DNA of 64,000 bases from positions 558,001 to 622,000 of the forward strand of contig CAUEHT010000001.1 in assembly GCA_958510875.1 (NCBI GenBank). Direction: 5' to 3'. Positions 9,483 through 18,800 of this stretch are shown here, piece after piece; the first letter of the stretch is position 1, and each line of letters starts with the position of its first letter. The translations under genes were made by a program, and so were the position numbers. The notes below the pieces were generated by a model. That model searched no databases and was not told the DNA's origin. It worked only from the letters and a program-made list of their open reading frames with translations. The stretch comes from Endomychus coccineus. Taxonomy: Eukaryota > Arthropoda > Insecta > Coleoptera > Endomychidae.

Positions 9483-9857
9483 TTACGTAGAACTGAGGAA
9501 TTTCAAACATAAATGTCCACAAATCACCTGATCATACTTTTGATAAGCGTCGTTATTATAGAAAATTCTAACCCCACCACCACCACCCAAATATCGAACT
9601 AGTTCCTTGGGTGGTTTTAAATTTCCAAAAGAGTCAAAGTATTCCACTTGGTTATTTATTTTTCTAAAGGCCACCCAATGAGTACCGCTGTTTTTGATCG
9701 AATCCAAATTCAAAATGGCACATTCTTGCCTCCAAGGACGTTTCCTAGGTAAATTGTCTCGCATAAAGACACCACGAAAATGAGGTATTTTCATTTTTTT
9801 CGCGAAACGCACCAAATCCACATCATACAACGGTCTATTGGGCAGCTCTATTGGAAG
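9483..9857 (-). CDS. Adenain-like cysteine protease, in the -1 frame of the pX gene
   Basis: Polinton maturation protease of the adenovirus/Ulp1 type, which cleaves virion precursors. Visible family marks: IPHFRGVFM, catalytic H in GTHWVAF, an acidic residue in YFDSFG, PPKELVRYL and catalytic C in CGHLCLKFL. Conserved sequence reaches upstream of the first in-frame ATG: the stretch NRPLYDVDL has a counterpart in element 2 (NPLTNFDIL). No ATG exists between the preceding in-frame stop and that region. The frame is -1 to the end of the PLA2/pX gene, with a slippery A-AAA-AAC at 9857-9863. I therefore give the start as the first codon after a -1 shift. Internal ATG initiation would lose the conserved N-terminus. 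Confidence 0.85.
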   Translation of the reverse strand, partial: LPIELPNRPLYDVDLVRFAKKMKIPHFRGVFMRDNLPRKRPWRQECAILNLDSIKNSGTHWVAFRKINNQVEYFDSFGNLKPPKELVRYLGGGGGVRIFYNNDAYQKYDQVICGHLCLKFLSST

Positions 9858-10627
9858 TTTTTTTGTTGTTTCTTCAAAAACAACCCAAATCCACCTTTCG
9901 CATTCTTCCGCCAGTATAATCCTTTACCTAACGATTCCATAGCTGCATGATGACGCTGATCCTCTTCAAGCTTCTTTTTGGCGTTTCTAGCATTGACTAC
10001 TGTATTAGCGATGGCACTTGCACCACCCGCCACAGACCCTAAGGCCCCCAGCGCCCCCAAAATAGGTAGTAATAACGGGAGGAATCCTCCAGATTTCGGC
10101 AGGGGTATTATGCGTGGTACTTTAACACGCTTGTTACCTCCGACTCGCTTAATAGCTATTCGTGCAGCTTTCAATGCATTCATAGCAGACTTTCGCAACG
10201 ACGCAGACGGTTCCATAGACTTAGAAATATGTCCCACTATATCTTTCCGAAAGCAACATCCTCCACGACGACCAGCACGTTTCTTAAGACCCATTCCTAG
10301 TTTACGTTTAACTTTCATTCCCCCAGTAACCAATAGACTAGCTAGCCTTTCGCCGGCCTTAGCGTCCTTAGATTTAACACGCTGCCAAGCTGCGTCCTCT
10401 AATATTTTATCGGCCTTATGACGATCTTCTAGAGATTCGTGCTGGGAATAAGCTATGTCGTGTTCGCGACAGGCCGAATCCAACGGATTAACACCTTTAT
10501 CGCCACGCGCAAGTCGCTTCTGTAGCTTAGTACCAGGTCCACAGAATTGATACGATGGAATATGTACTTCGAACGGGAGACTGTTTATGAGCGAATTCAA
10601 CAGACCTTCACCCTGATAGATCAACAT
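9848..10627 (-). CDS. PLA2-domain and pX-like virion protein
   Basis: 259 codons from an ATG. Residues about 25-70 contain the PLA2-like block of parvovirus VP1 and Polinton proteins: PSYQFCGPGTKLQKRL, then DSACREHDIAY, the calcium-loop and catalytic HD motifs of secreted phospholipase A2, and DRHKADKIL. In viruses this activity helps cross endosomal membranes. A basic middle (KKRAGRRGG) is followed by the hydrophobic GGFLPLLLPILGALGALG and a Lys-rich tail, resembling the adenovirus core/pX-like proteins of adintoviruses. In element 2 these two halves are separate genes. The last codons, CAA AAA AAC, contain a slippery heptamer that opens into the protease frame. Confidence 0.85.
   Translation of the reverse strand: MLIYQGEGLLNSLINSLPFEVHIPSYQFCGPGTKLQKRLARGDKGVNPLDSACREHDIAYSQHESLEDRHKADKILEDAAWQRVKSKDAKAGERLASLLVTGGMKVKRKLGMGLKKRAGRRGGCCFRKDIVGHISKSMEPSASLRKSAMNALKAARIAIKRVGGNKRVKVPRIIPLPKSGGFLPLLLPILGALGALGSVAGGASAIANTVVNARNAKKKLEEDQRHHAAMESLGKGLYWRKNAKGGFGLFLKKQQKNFQ
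9857..9863 (-). promoter_or_regulatory. Candidate -1 ribosomal frameshift site, element 1
   Basis: Minus-strand heptamer A-AAA-AAC in the correct phase of the pX frame, three codons before its stop. A -1 shift enters the protease frame. The equivalent position in element 2 has A-AAA-AAG at 59084-59090. A downstream stimulatory structure was not assessed. Confidence 0.6.
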
Positions 10628-10657
10628 TGATACTAAGCTCGCGATCTCCGAACGTTT

Positions 10658-10670
10658 CTATTTATAAAAG
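10658..10670. promoter_or_regulatory. Shared bidirectional TATA box
   Basis: CTATTTATAAAAG reads as TATAAAAG toward the ATPase and as TATAAATAG toward the PLA2 gene. It lies 30-31 bp from each ATG in a 72-bp intergenic space. Confidence 0.65.
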
Positions 10671-10699
10671 CAATCATCAGATTCAAACTACCTCACAAT

Positions 10700-11389
10700 A
10701 TGAAGACCGTTCAACAAGAGCAGACACTGCCCATCGAAAATTTAGACCTCGGGTCGGTGATTACTAATCGCATAGGTAAACATGGTAAATTGTTACCCGA
10801 CTCTTTTCGCGCTATAATTTGTGGACCTAGTGGGTGTGGTAAAACGAACGTGATGTTATCGCTATTATTCAATCCAAATGGGGCAAAGTTCAAAAACGTC
10901 TACGTATACTCAAAGTCGTTGTATCAGCCCAAGTATCAACTGTTGCAGGAAGTTTTAGATCGAGTTAAAGGTGTCGGCTATTTTCCCTATAAGGACAACG
11001 AGGAAATAATAAGCCCGAACGAGGCTAAAGCTAATTCCATATTCCTTTTTGATGACATCGCGTGCGAGGGTCAACAAAAAATTCGGGAATACTATTCCAT
11101 GTGTAGACATAAGAATATCGATGCGGCATATCTGTGCCAAACGTACTCGAAAATACCAAAACAATTGATTCGCGACAATTGTAATTTGATCGTTCTTTTT
11201 AAGCAGGACGAGATCAATTTGAAGCATGTATTTGATGAGCACGTATCGCCCGACGTCGATTTCAATCAGTTCAAGAAGATGTGCGCCATGTGCTGGACGG
11301 ATAATTTCGGAACTTTGGTCATTGCAAAGGATTTCGACTTGAACGATGGTAGATACCGCAAAGGTTTCGACGTATATATAAAAACGTGA
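10700..11389 (+). CDS. Packaging ATPase of the FtsK/HerA (A32-like) type
   Basis: 229 codons from an ATG. Walker A is GPSGCGKTNV at residues 48-57 and Walker B is SIFLFDDIA near 112-120; a conserved Q/N sensor region follows (AAYLCQTYSKIP). The enzyme pumps genomic DNA into the capsid of Polintons, adintoviruses and related viruses. The frame is intact and of usual length. It is transcribed divergently from the PLA2/protease/capsid block, sharing a TATA box. The partial homologue in element 2 is at 55744-56337 on the opposite strand. In this element the gene shows no disabling change. Confidence 0.93.
   Translation: MKTVQQEQTLPIENLDLGSVITNRIGKHGKLLPDSFRAIICGPSGCGKTNVMLSLLFNPNGAKFKNVYVYSKSLYQPKYQLLQEVLDRVKGVGYFPYKDNEEIISPNEAKANSIFLFDDIACEGQQKIREYYSMCRHKNIDAAYLCQTYSKIPKQLIRDNCNLIVLFKQDEINLKHVFDEHVSPDVDFNQFKKMCAMCWTDNFGTLVIAKDFDLNDGRYRKGFDVYIKT
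11373..11384 (+). promoter_or_regulatory. TATA box of the GLW-family gene
   Basis: TATATATAAAA inside the last codons of the ATPase gene, 32 bp before the next ATG. Confidence 0.55.
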
Positions 11390-11415
11390 ATTGTTAATTT
11401 TAGTCCAAATACAAG

Positions 11416-12306
11416 ATGGACGCCGATCAGTTAGCACGTAAGCGAAAAATCTTCGAATTGAGTAAGTCTATAAGGAAGAAATATTTGGCCTTGAAGCTAG
11501 GTAAATCTGAAGAAGACGAATCAATAGAACAACTGCTCAAACCTATCGCCACACCATTGAAAGCGATCGTTAAAAAAATTAAACATCCTACTGCGCAGTT
11601 AATGAAAAAAGAAATAAAATTAGAACCTAAGGATAACGATGAAGAAGAAGAAGAAGAAGAGGGGGAGGGGGGAGAGGAGGATGACACGTTCGATGATGCT
11701 ATGACTGAGATTGAACCTTTACTTGCACATTATCCTCCACAAGTTCGTAAATACGTTCAAGAGCATTGGGAAAACAACAAGAAAATCGATAAAGTATATG
11801 GACCTGTTTATGATGCGAGCTCTGCAGGGTGGATTCTAGGTGTTAAAAAGATAATATTCGGGGAGAATATCGAAACTGCAGGATATAGCGCAAAGGGAAC
11901 ACCTGGATTGTACGATCTCATATTCTACAAAACACCCACAAAATTCACGAATAACGATCGAGCAGCATACAAAGAAATTTTGAGGTTAACAAATGCACAT
12001 AAAAATGTTAATGGTCGTTTGAAGGGTACCAGTGCGATAAAGTACATGTCCATAATTAAACCTATGTTTAGACCAACCTCTGTATCGTCGTCGGAGACGA
12101 CTCCGACAGCAGCAGCAGCAAGCGGTAGCGGTTTACATTTAACATACAACAAGAAGCCTATGGAATATATTTTTTGGGATGATCCAAACGAGCTGGTGGA
12201 CCGACTGAAACTACTGATGGCATCACAACAAGCTGGAAATACTTCACACGATAATGAAATTGTTGCTATAATAAATGAACTAAGAGAGGCAAACATCATA
12301 TATTAG
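11416..12306 (+). CDS. GLW-family Polinton protein (unknown function)
   Basis: 296 codons from an ATG. The N-terminal third is basic and helical, then a run of glutamates (residues about 76-90). The central region VYGPVYDASSAGWILGVKK to GTPGLYDLIFYKTP corresponds to TFGIWYDEQ to GTIGLWRLLTY in the element 2 protein at 57156 onward, and both continue to an IIKP motif. I recall this family from many arthropod Polintons, where its job is unknown; a virion or scaffold role is a guess from its place beside capsid genes. The C-terminal part (NELVDRLKLLMASQQAGN) also matches element 2. The frame is intact. It starts 27 bp after the ATPase stop. Confidence 0.75.
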   Translation: MDADQLARKRKIFELSKSIRKKYLALKLGKSEEDESIEQLLKPIATPLKAIVKKIKHPTAQLMKKEIKLEPKDNDEEEEEEEGEGGEEDDTFDDAMTEIEPLLAHYPPQVRKYVQEHWENNKKIDKVYGPVYDASSAGWILGVKKIIFGENIETAGYSAKGTPGLYDLIFYKTPTKFTNNDRAAYKEILRLTNAHKNVNGRLKGTSAIKYMSIIKPMFRPTSVSSSETTPTAAAASGSGLHLTYNKKPMEYIFWDDPNELVDRLKLLMASQQAGNTSHDNEIVAIINELREANIIY

Positions 12307-12331
12307 TACTGGATACTTCAACCCAACACCA

Positions 12332-12342
12332 TTTATATAATT
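12332..12342 (+). promoter_or_regulatory. TATA box of the coiled-coil gene
   Basis: TTTATATAATT, ending 31 bp before the TTG at 12373, the same spacing as other boxes in this element. Confidence 0.5.
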
Positions 12343-12372
12343 AGTCTTGATAAGTTCGGTAGGCGATCAGCG

Positions 12373-13287
12373 TTGTCGGGTGATAGCATCGTCGACGTTT
12401 TCAAACGCAGATCGATGTTTATGAAAATTTTAAGGCATACGCCCGAAGGTGATGTGGATATGGAAAATTTGAAAATTTGTAATGTGAAAATACCTATCTC
12501 GGATAATGATGTTGCAAACAAAGCATATGTAGATAACACTATCACTAGAGTGAATGCAAATTCAAGTGAAGTTCTGGTAAAGTATGCAGCCATTCATATA
12601 AACCTCAATAACATCACGAATTCCTCAATTCCAAGTTTAACACGATTAATAGATGCACTTCGCGAAGATTTGAAGATCCTTTATACCGAAATACAGTCAT
12701 ACAAAAATCAAAGTGATGTCAACTCTACAGCTATAAAACAGAGTATACATAATGAGGGTGGGTACCTTCACATCGAAAATAAAAAATTCACAGACTCTCT
12801 GATTGCTTCCACAACACAAAATAGAATTAAAATTGAAAAACTTGTAGATGGTATGATAGCATCGTTCAAAACTAATAAAGCAAATGAGGCAAATCTTGAA
12901 AAATTATTGAAGAAAATACGTGAAGACTATGAAACACTTGTTAGTAACGATCAAGAAAACAGTTCGAAATATAACGACCTATTCGATAGTATACAGACCA
13001 TCAATAGTAAACTGATAACTATAGAATTAAACTATAAAACGCGTAGTACTAATGATCAGCCCATGACCACACGTATACAGACCATCGAAAGCAAAGTGTT
13101 GCAAATAGAACAAGCGATTGATGTCATCATCAGTTTGACTCCGGGTGCTACGCTGAAGATATCAAAAAAAGCAAAAGGTGAAGCCGCCTCATCTCATCAT
13201 CATCCTTATAAAAGAGCTCCTACCACCTCACCACCACCACAAAAGTTATTAGCTCCGACAACACCGATCGACCCAAAAAATGATTAA
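12373..13287 (+). CDS. Fibre-like coiled-coil protein
   Basis: 304 codons counted from a TTG; the first ATG is 12415. The TATA spacing suggests that the TTG is a mutated ATG. Near residues 32-52 the segment VKIPISDNDVANKAYVDNTI has the D-x-ANKAYVD pattern that I know from phage tail-fibre and other viral fibre proteins. Then follow about 190 residues of heptad-like coiled coil, a GATLKISKK segment and a His/Pro-rich tail. This layout (attachment motif, long trimeric coil, tail) fits a virion spike or fibre, but receptor binding is pure inference. The stop overlaps the start of the integrase gene (ATGATTAA). Confidence 0.65.
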   Translation: MSGDSIVDVFKRRSMFMKILRHTPEGDVDMENLKICNVKIPISDNDVANKAYVDNTITRVNANSSEVLVKYAAIHINLNNITNSSIPSLTRLIDALREDLKILYTEIQSYKNQSDVNSTAIKQSIHNEGGYLHIENKKFTDSLIASTTQNRIKIEKLVDGMIASFKTNKANEANLEKLLKKIREDYETLVSNDQENSSKYNDLFDSIQTINSKLITIELNYKTRSTNDQPMTTRIQTIESKVLQIEQAIDVIISLTPGATLKISKKAKGEAASSHHHPYKRAPTTSPPPQKLLAPTTPIDPKND

Positions 13288-14193
13288 GGGTAAAGCGCAG
13301 GTGGTTGATGAGCTTCATAAGCCTGTTCGAAAGAATTTTAAACGTCGCAGAACAATCATAAAAGGGTTGGATGACTTGTGGCAAATGGATCTTGCCGAGA
13401 TGGGTAATTATGCGCGCGATTTAAATACATTTTGGTGGTGATCGATTGCTTCTCGAAATTTCTGTGGACACGCCCGCTGAAAACGAAATTAGCCGAAGAG
13501 GTTCGGAAAGCGGTCAGTTCTATATTGCTAGAAGGGTCACATCGTACGCCTAGGAACCTGCAAAGCGATCAGGGAAAAGAATTCTTCAACAGGCACTTTG
13601 ACGAGCTAATGAAAAAACATAAAATCAACCATTATAATACGTATTCTGTGAAGAAAGCCGCCATTGCTGAACGTGTCATTCGAACGTTGAAAGAAGCGAT
13701 CTACAAGCAATTCAGTCTGAGTGGGAAATACAAATGGGTGGATACACTCCCTGAAGTCACCGAAAAATATAATCATCGTAAACATAGAACTATAAAAATG
13801 GCTCCGTTTAAGGTTACGAAACAGAATGAAAGTCGCATATTGAAGCAATCTTACTCTCACATTAAGTTGGCCCTACCCCACAAATACCACGTAGGGGATA
13901 TTGTGCGAATAAGTAAAGCTAAACATATTTTTGAGAAGGGATTTACGCCCAATTGGAGTGCGGAATTATTTAAAATCATCAAAGTTAAAATTACCAACCC
14001 GGTCACATATCTACTAGAAGATATGACCAACGCACCAATCAGCGGCTGTTTCTACGAGGAAGAATTACAGAAATCCAAACAGCCAGATGTTTATTTGATT
14101 GAGAAGGTGCTTCGAAAAAAGGGTGATAAAATGTATGTAAAATGGTATGGTATAAAAGAGAAAAGTTGGATTGAAAATTCTGATGTTGTATAA
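13280..14193 (+). pseudogene. Polinton integrase with chromodomain, one frameshift
   Basis: The ATG at 13280 opens a frame with VVDELHKPV, GLDDLWQMDLAEM and then runs into TGA at 13438. A second frame continues from about 13425 with VVIDCFSKF, so one indel lies at about 13414-13430. DDE residues: D in VVIDCFS, D in NLQSDQGKEF, E in AIAERVIRT (retroviral-type rve fold). The C-terminus has an SH3-like part and a chromodomain (YLIEKVLRKKGDKMYVKWYG). Integrase catalyses insertion and makes the 6-bp duplication. The N-terminal zinc finger seen in the element 2 integrase is absent here. The start overlaps the preceding gene by 8 bp. Confidence 0.88.
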
Positions 14194-14284
14194 TGTACTG
14201 CTGCTGCGCATGTCTTCCTAATAAAATATTTGACTGGTGGTTCAACCCAGTGGAAGTCAAATAATCGAATCAGTCTGCGTGAAA

Positions 14285-14896
14285 ATGTCTTTGCAATTAT
14301 ACAACAGTTTTGTTCATAATGTACTTATCACCGTGTACGATGCAAAACAATTTATAAGTGTAGCATGTCCTCCAAATTTGATGGAAACCCTTGAAGAATT
14401 ACAATTACCATCTAAAAATTGGATAATCGCAGGAGAATTCGTAACGTTCGTTATTGGGGCTGTGAAGGAATGCGGTTATGTGGATATTTTCTATTTTGGA
14501 GGAGATTTCAACCCACCCGAAAACGATTGGGAGATAATTGATATGAATGTTGAAGGCTACTTTATATACGAAAATAGATGGAAGAAATTTATATTACATC
14601 AAATTCCCGGTATAACCCCAAAACCGAGATCCTATATACTTGATTGTTTCAAAGTGCTACATGAAATTGATGTCGATTTTTATCGGATCGCGCTTCTGCC
14701 TTACCGCTGTGAAATAATGGATCTACGAGGGATTCGTAGAGGAACTTCTAATAAAACTTTCTTCTTTGACTCATACATAGTCGATGGACTACGCAACCAA
14801 CACCACAAATTTTCTCCTCCCCCCACACTTCAAGTTTTATGCTTCGATGTTCTCATCCAAACTTCCAATCAAATCAAAGAAATATGCTGCTGCTAA
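14285..14896 (+). CDS. Unknown Polinton gene
   Basis: 203 codons from ATG 14285 (the open frame begins at 14237). The product is mixed alpha/beta with aromatic-rich patches such as GYVDIFYFGGDFNPPENDW and ends in a cysteine cluster. I do not recognise any domain and there is no counterpart in element 2. Codon use looks like that of its neighbours and the frame is intact. It follows the integrase gene by about 90 bp on the same strand. Confidence 0.55.
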   Translation: MSLQLYNSFVHNVLITVYDAKQFISVACPPNLMETLEELQLPSKNWIIAGEFVTFVIGAVKECGYVDIFYFGGDFNPPENDWEIIDMNVEGYFIYENRWKKFILHQIPGITPKPRSYILDCFKVLHEIDVDFYRIALLPYRCEIMDLRGIRRGTSNKTFFFDSYIVDGLRNQHHKFSPPPTLQVLCFDVLIQTSNQIKEICCC

Positions 14897-14979
14897 TGAC
14901 CTGCGCATGTACAAGTAAATATTTTGTGAGCGAGGGTTAGGTTCTGGTGAATCGAACAATCCAGAACAGTTTTAATAAG

Positions 14980-15678
14980 ATGTTGTCCCAGGCTAGTGTT
15001 GGTGAAGATAGCAGCAGCAGCAGCAACTGTTCTGAGTTGGATCATATTTTAGAAGAGTTCGAGATGAAGGCAAAAGATGAACCATTCCTATTGATGAATA
15101 CAACGTACCCGTTGGTGGGGGCAAGTTATGAAATCAAATGTGGATTGAGTCCTGTACGGACCTTCTCACCTACAATCTCACTCGTTCAATACGTTCAAAA
15201 TTGCAAACTCAGCTTTAGCCTGCTATAATGGATCGATTTAATCTATATTCTTCGAGTGAAAATCATCGAGTTCTTCGCAAGTTTACAATCAGATTTCGAT
15301 GCTGCACCCATATTATCTGATGAATACTGTCAAATAGTCCAACTTATGTACTTCAATAATGTTAAATTACTCCAAGTTACAAAGCATAATATCCATGTGT
15401 GGTTGTGCGAGGAAGATGTTCGAGAAATTATTCGAATCAACGATGAAGTGCTATTGCATCGAGTGTCTTTTCTCGAACATTTTGGATTTTCCACATACTA
15501 TCATAATGTTATTGATATGATTAAAAGTATGAGAGACCCACAGCAGCAGCAGCAGCCCGATGAAATGGCCCTCTTGTATTGTTTCATCGGTATTTCGCTC
15601 GACTGTTTATTAAGCAATACACTTAGAGAAATGTTATTTTTCTATAAGAATAAAGTTCTGTATGATTTAGAACAATAG
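14980..15678 (+). pseudogene. Unknown Polinton gene, one in-frame stop
   Basis: Two open segments, 14947-15228 (first ATG 14980) and 15256-15678, lie in the same frame and are separated only by TAA at 15226-15228. The simplest reading is one gene of about 230 codons with a nonsense change. Two genes remain possible, but the second segment has only a GTG at its start. Features: serine run near residue 11, a Gln run late, and an LLYCFIGISLDCLL hydrophobic stretch near the end. No known domain. It converges on PolB. Confidence 0.5.
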
Positions 15679-15880
15679 AAGAATTGATGCTATTATTTTG
15701 GGTTTTATTATTAAAACATCCAAACTTCCACATAAAATATTTATTCAGATAAAAAAAATACTTGGAAAAAAAAAGTACACATATATAATATAATATAATA
15801 ATAATAATAACTTAACCTATAATTTGAAACAAAAATACATATATCTTTATAATTGAAAAACAAAAAAAAAAATCTTAATT
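15679..15880. terminator. AT-rich convergent 3' region
   Basis: About 200 bp of A/T runs and (TAA)n between convergent genes. TTTATT near 15704 and 15738 reads as AATAAA for the PolB strand, so polyadenylation of PolB transcripts here is plausible. No ORF is credible. Confidence 0.5.
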
Positions 15881-18800
15881 CTAACCTAAAGAATAATGGC
15901 CATAAGGTAGGGTGCTTGTTTTGTCCCCCAATATTACCCTTTTATTATCAAAGGGGCTCAAACAGATTTTATTTTGCTCTATGGTATAAAGCTTTAAGTC
16001 GAAAGAGCAGATAGATCTCTGCACGCGATACATTTCTATGTTCTCTTCCAAACATCTAACATAGTCTTCGAATGTTATCGTATTCCGTAAGACATACTCG
16101 CGCACCCCTTTGGCTTTCTTTGTGACGTCACTAGCGTCATGATTTTGGACAGTGAAGCTGTACATTTATGCCCGCAAACCGACGAACTTATCCATGAGGA
16201 GCCCTTTATTCTCGTCCTTCATTAAGCCTACTACCTTCTTATTAACCAGGGGAATCTTAAAGAGGTTGTCTAGGGCATAATCACTAGTGTCAAATTTTTC
16301 AATATTCTTATTTATAATTGTCTCATAAATGTCATCGTTCGTTATAATGTGGTAAATCAAACTGTCAGTATCAGTGTAACATAATCGCATCAATCCTGGG
16401 TCTTTATATAATTTTAACATGAAACCATAATGAAAATTGTAAACGCAGGTTTTGGAAATGTCCAAAATGGACATCCCCACATAAATAGGTTTGTTAAATA
16501 GGACTTCTAATTTATTCTGTTCTATGGCCACCAAATTCTCCTCAAATATCTTACTGCTATTGAAATTAGGTTGTGAAATATAATATCGAGCCCCATAGGG
16601 TCCATACCATTTATTAACTAATCTAACTAGTCTATGCTTTCGTACATTTTCCATAGATTTACCGAAAATTGCGTTGATCAGCAACTTGAAGAGAGCTATT
16701 TCAAACGCATTCTTAGAAGCGGCCCTCAATCTAGTGTTAAGATCTATGTACGCTTTAAGCCACGGGGCTTGCTTAAATTTTAAAATCCTATGGACTTTTT
16801 TCAGCACCATCCCCAGCGCCAAACATTGTTTTAAATTTCGATAGTGAATGATATATTTAGTTTTATTTTGGAGAGTTGTTAGTAATTTAGGTAATTTGCT
16901 GTTGGGTGGTGCTGTATGTGTCGGACAAAGAGGGAGATCTTTGTGTAGATCATGTAGTTCAGGTGGATATTCTAAATCGACTTCCAATATGTAACCAATT
17001 GGACTTTCGTCTGAGACGTTTCTGACGTCTACATCATCGAGGTTTTCAACCCACTCGAACCCATCATAGGGTAAATATTGAATCATAGCCCACCCATATA
17101 GATTGCATACATCGAAATACATGAGATAACTTGTCTCTTTTTCTGGGTCGTGATTATTCATGTATTTATTATTGGCCTTTGCAAATCGATTACTGCATTG
17201 ACTCACACCTCCACGAATTCCCTTCTCCACAAATAAGACCATATCGATGTCTTTCAAATATTGTAAAGACACATTTGTATATTTCAACATACAGTCCCAC
17301 GTGAAGGAGGGAACCGTGAAATAGTGGGCCGGATCTAAAGCAGAAAGATCTATACATTTGCTGCGGAAATTCTCAAATACATCTGCCAATAATAAAACAT
17401 CTGTTTTCAAATATAAATCCGAATAATCACCTAAATTTCTGCAATTAAAACTAGTCCAAATTGTTTGAGCATGCCTATAATCATCCTCACTTATCGATTC
17501 GTCGCGTAATTTATTAAAAAATTTCTCTATTGGGGGAAGATTTTCCTCGTTCAATTTACCCCAATCATCTAAGTGCTCATAGGGAAATACTCCCTTACGA
17601 GTTAATAATTTAAATTTTTCATCGGATAAGTGCACAAACTCGCTTTTCAGAATACTCAAGTCACTCACATTCAAATAAGAAACTAATTTATCTAAACTTG
17701 AATCTAAAAACCTACATGAATCTATGAAACGGAATTTAACCACCGAATGTTTGGTACTTCTAGTGAAACTTATATACTTTTCTTTATTGATGGGGAGTAC
17801 TTGAATATTCTGCTTGGACGTTTTGGCAATATCTCGAATTAGCAAAAACATATCGTACCCGCTGAGGTTATGAGCCACAACAGGTACTACGAATCGATAT
17901 TTATAATTTAGGTTGCAATCTTGGTGGGCCAGACCTCGATATTTACCCGTAAAATGACAGTGATCCTTAACCCGAACATCCCCCTGTTCGAACTGTCTCT
18001 CGCAAATATGGCATTTCGTTTCCTTCATTATATCAAGTAAACTAATACCATTCAAGTCTATAGGTACAATAGATTTAAGTTTTAGATCGATAAATTCCCC
18101 AATTTTATCTAACTGATCTGTCAACCATTTGGCTGGGTCTGATCCTCTATAGCTATCAAATCGTGATAGAGAATTGTTGAATTGACATTTTAAATAATAG
18201 CCAACACTATACGCCTCGTGTAGTTGAGTTTTGTTCGTATATGAACTTACATTAGATTGAGGGCAGTTCTGAATAGGTAATAGGAGAGCCTCAAAGTCAA
18301 AATAAATAATAAATGGTATGGGTAGTTTGTGTGAGTGATTCTTAAATTTTAAATAATCATCCTGAGGGAATGTTATTTTACACATGTTCATTTTACCACA
18401 ATCCTCAATATGATTTTTATACTTATTCTCACTCCAAAAATTATTTAAACATCTATCACACAAATAAGTTTTGTTGCGTGTGGTAATTTGAGAATTTACA
18501 AGTCTAGATAAATTTTTAATTAAACAATAGTGAAATTTAACTGTGGGGTTAATGAAATTTGGGGATTTCGCAGGTTCTACATCCCGATAATATTTATCCT
18601 GAATTAATAGTAAATTAAAATGTCTATCTAATTTATTTTTGGTTAAATATGCAGGGAGAACCTTCAATTTCTCCCCCTCACCCTGCTCATTACCTCCACA
18701 TGATTCCAAAACAAACACATGAATTGAAATATCGTTATTCTTCTCGAAAGTTGGAATTTGAGATATGGGGAGGGGAAATGTTAGATTTTGTAAAGTTAAA

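Noticed and set aside
9978..10421. Plus-strand ORF of 147 codons
   Set aside because: Antisense to the PLA2/pX gene, which has clear motifs.
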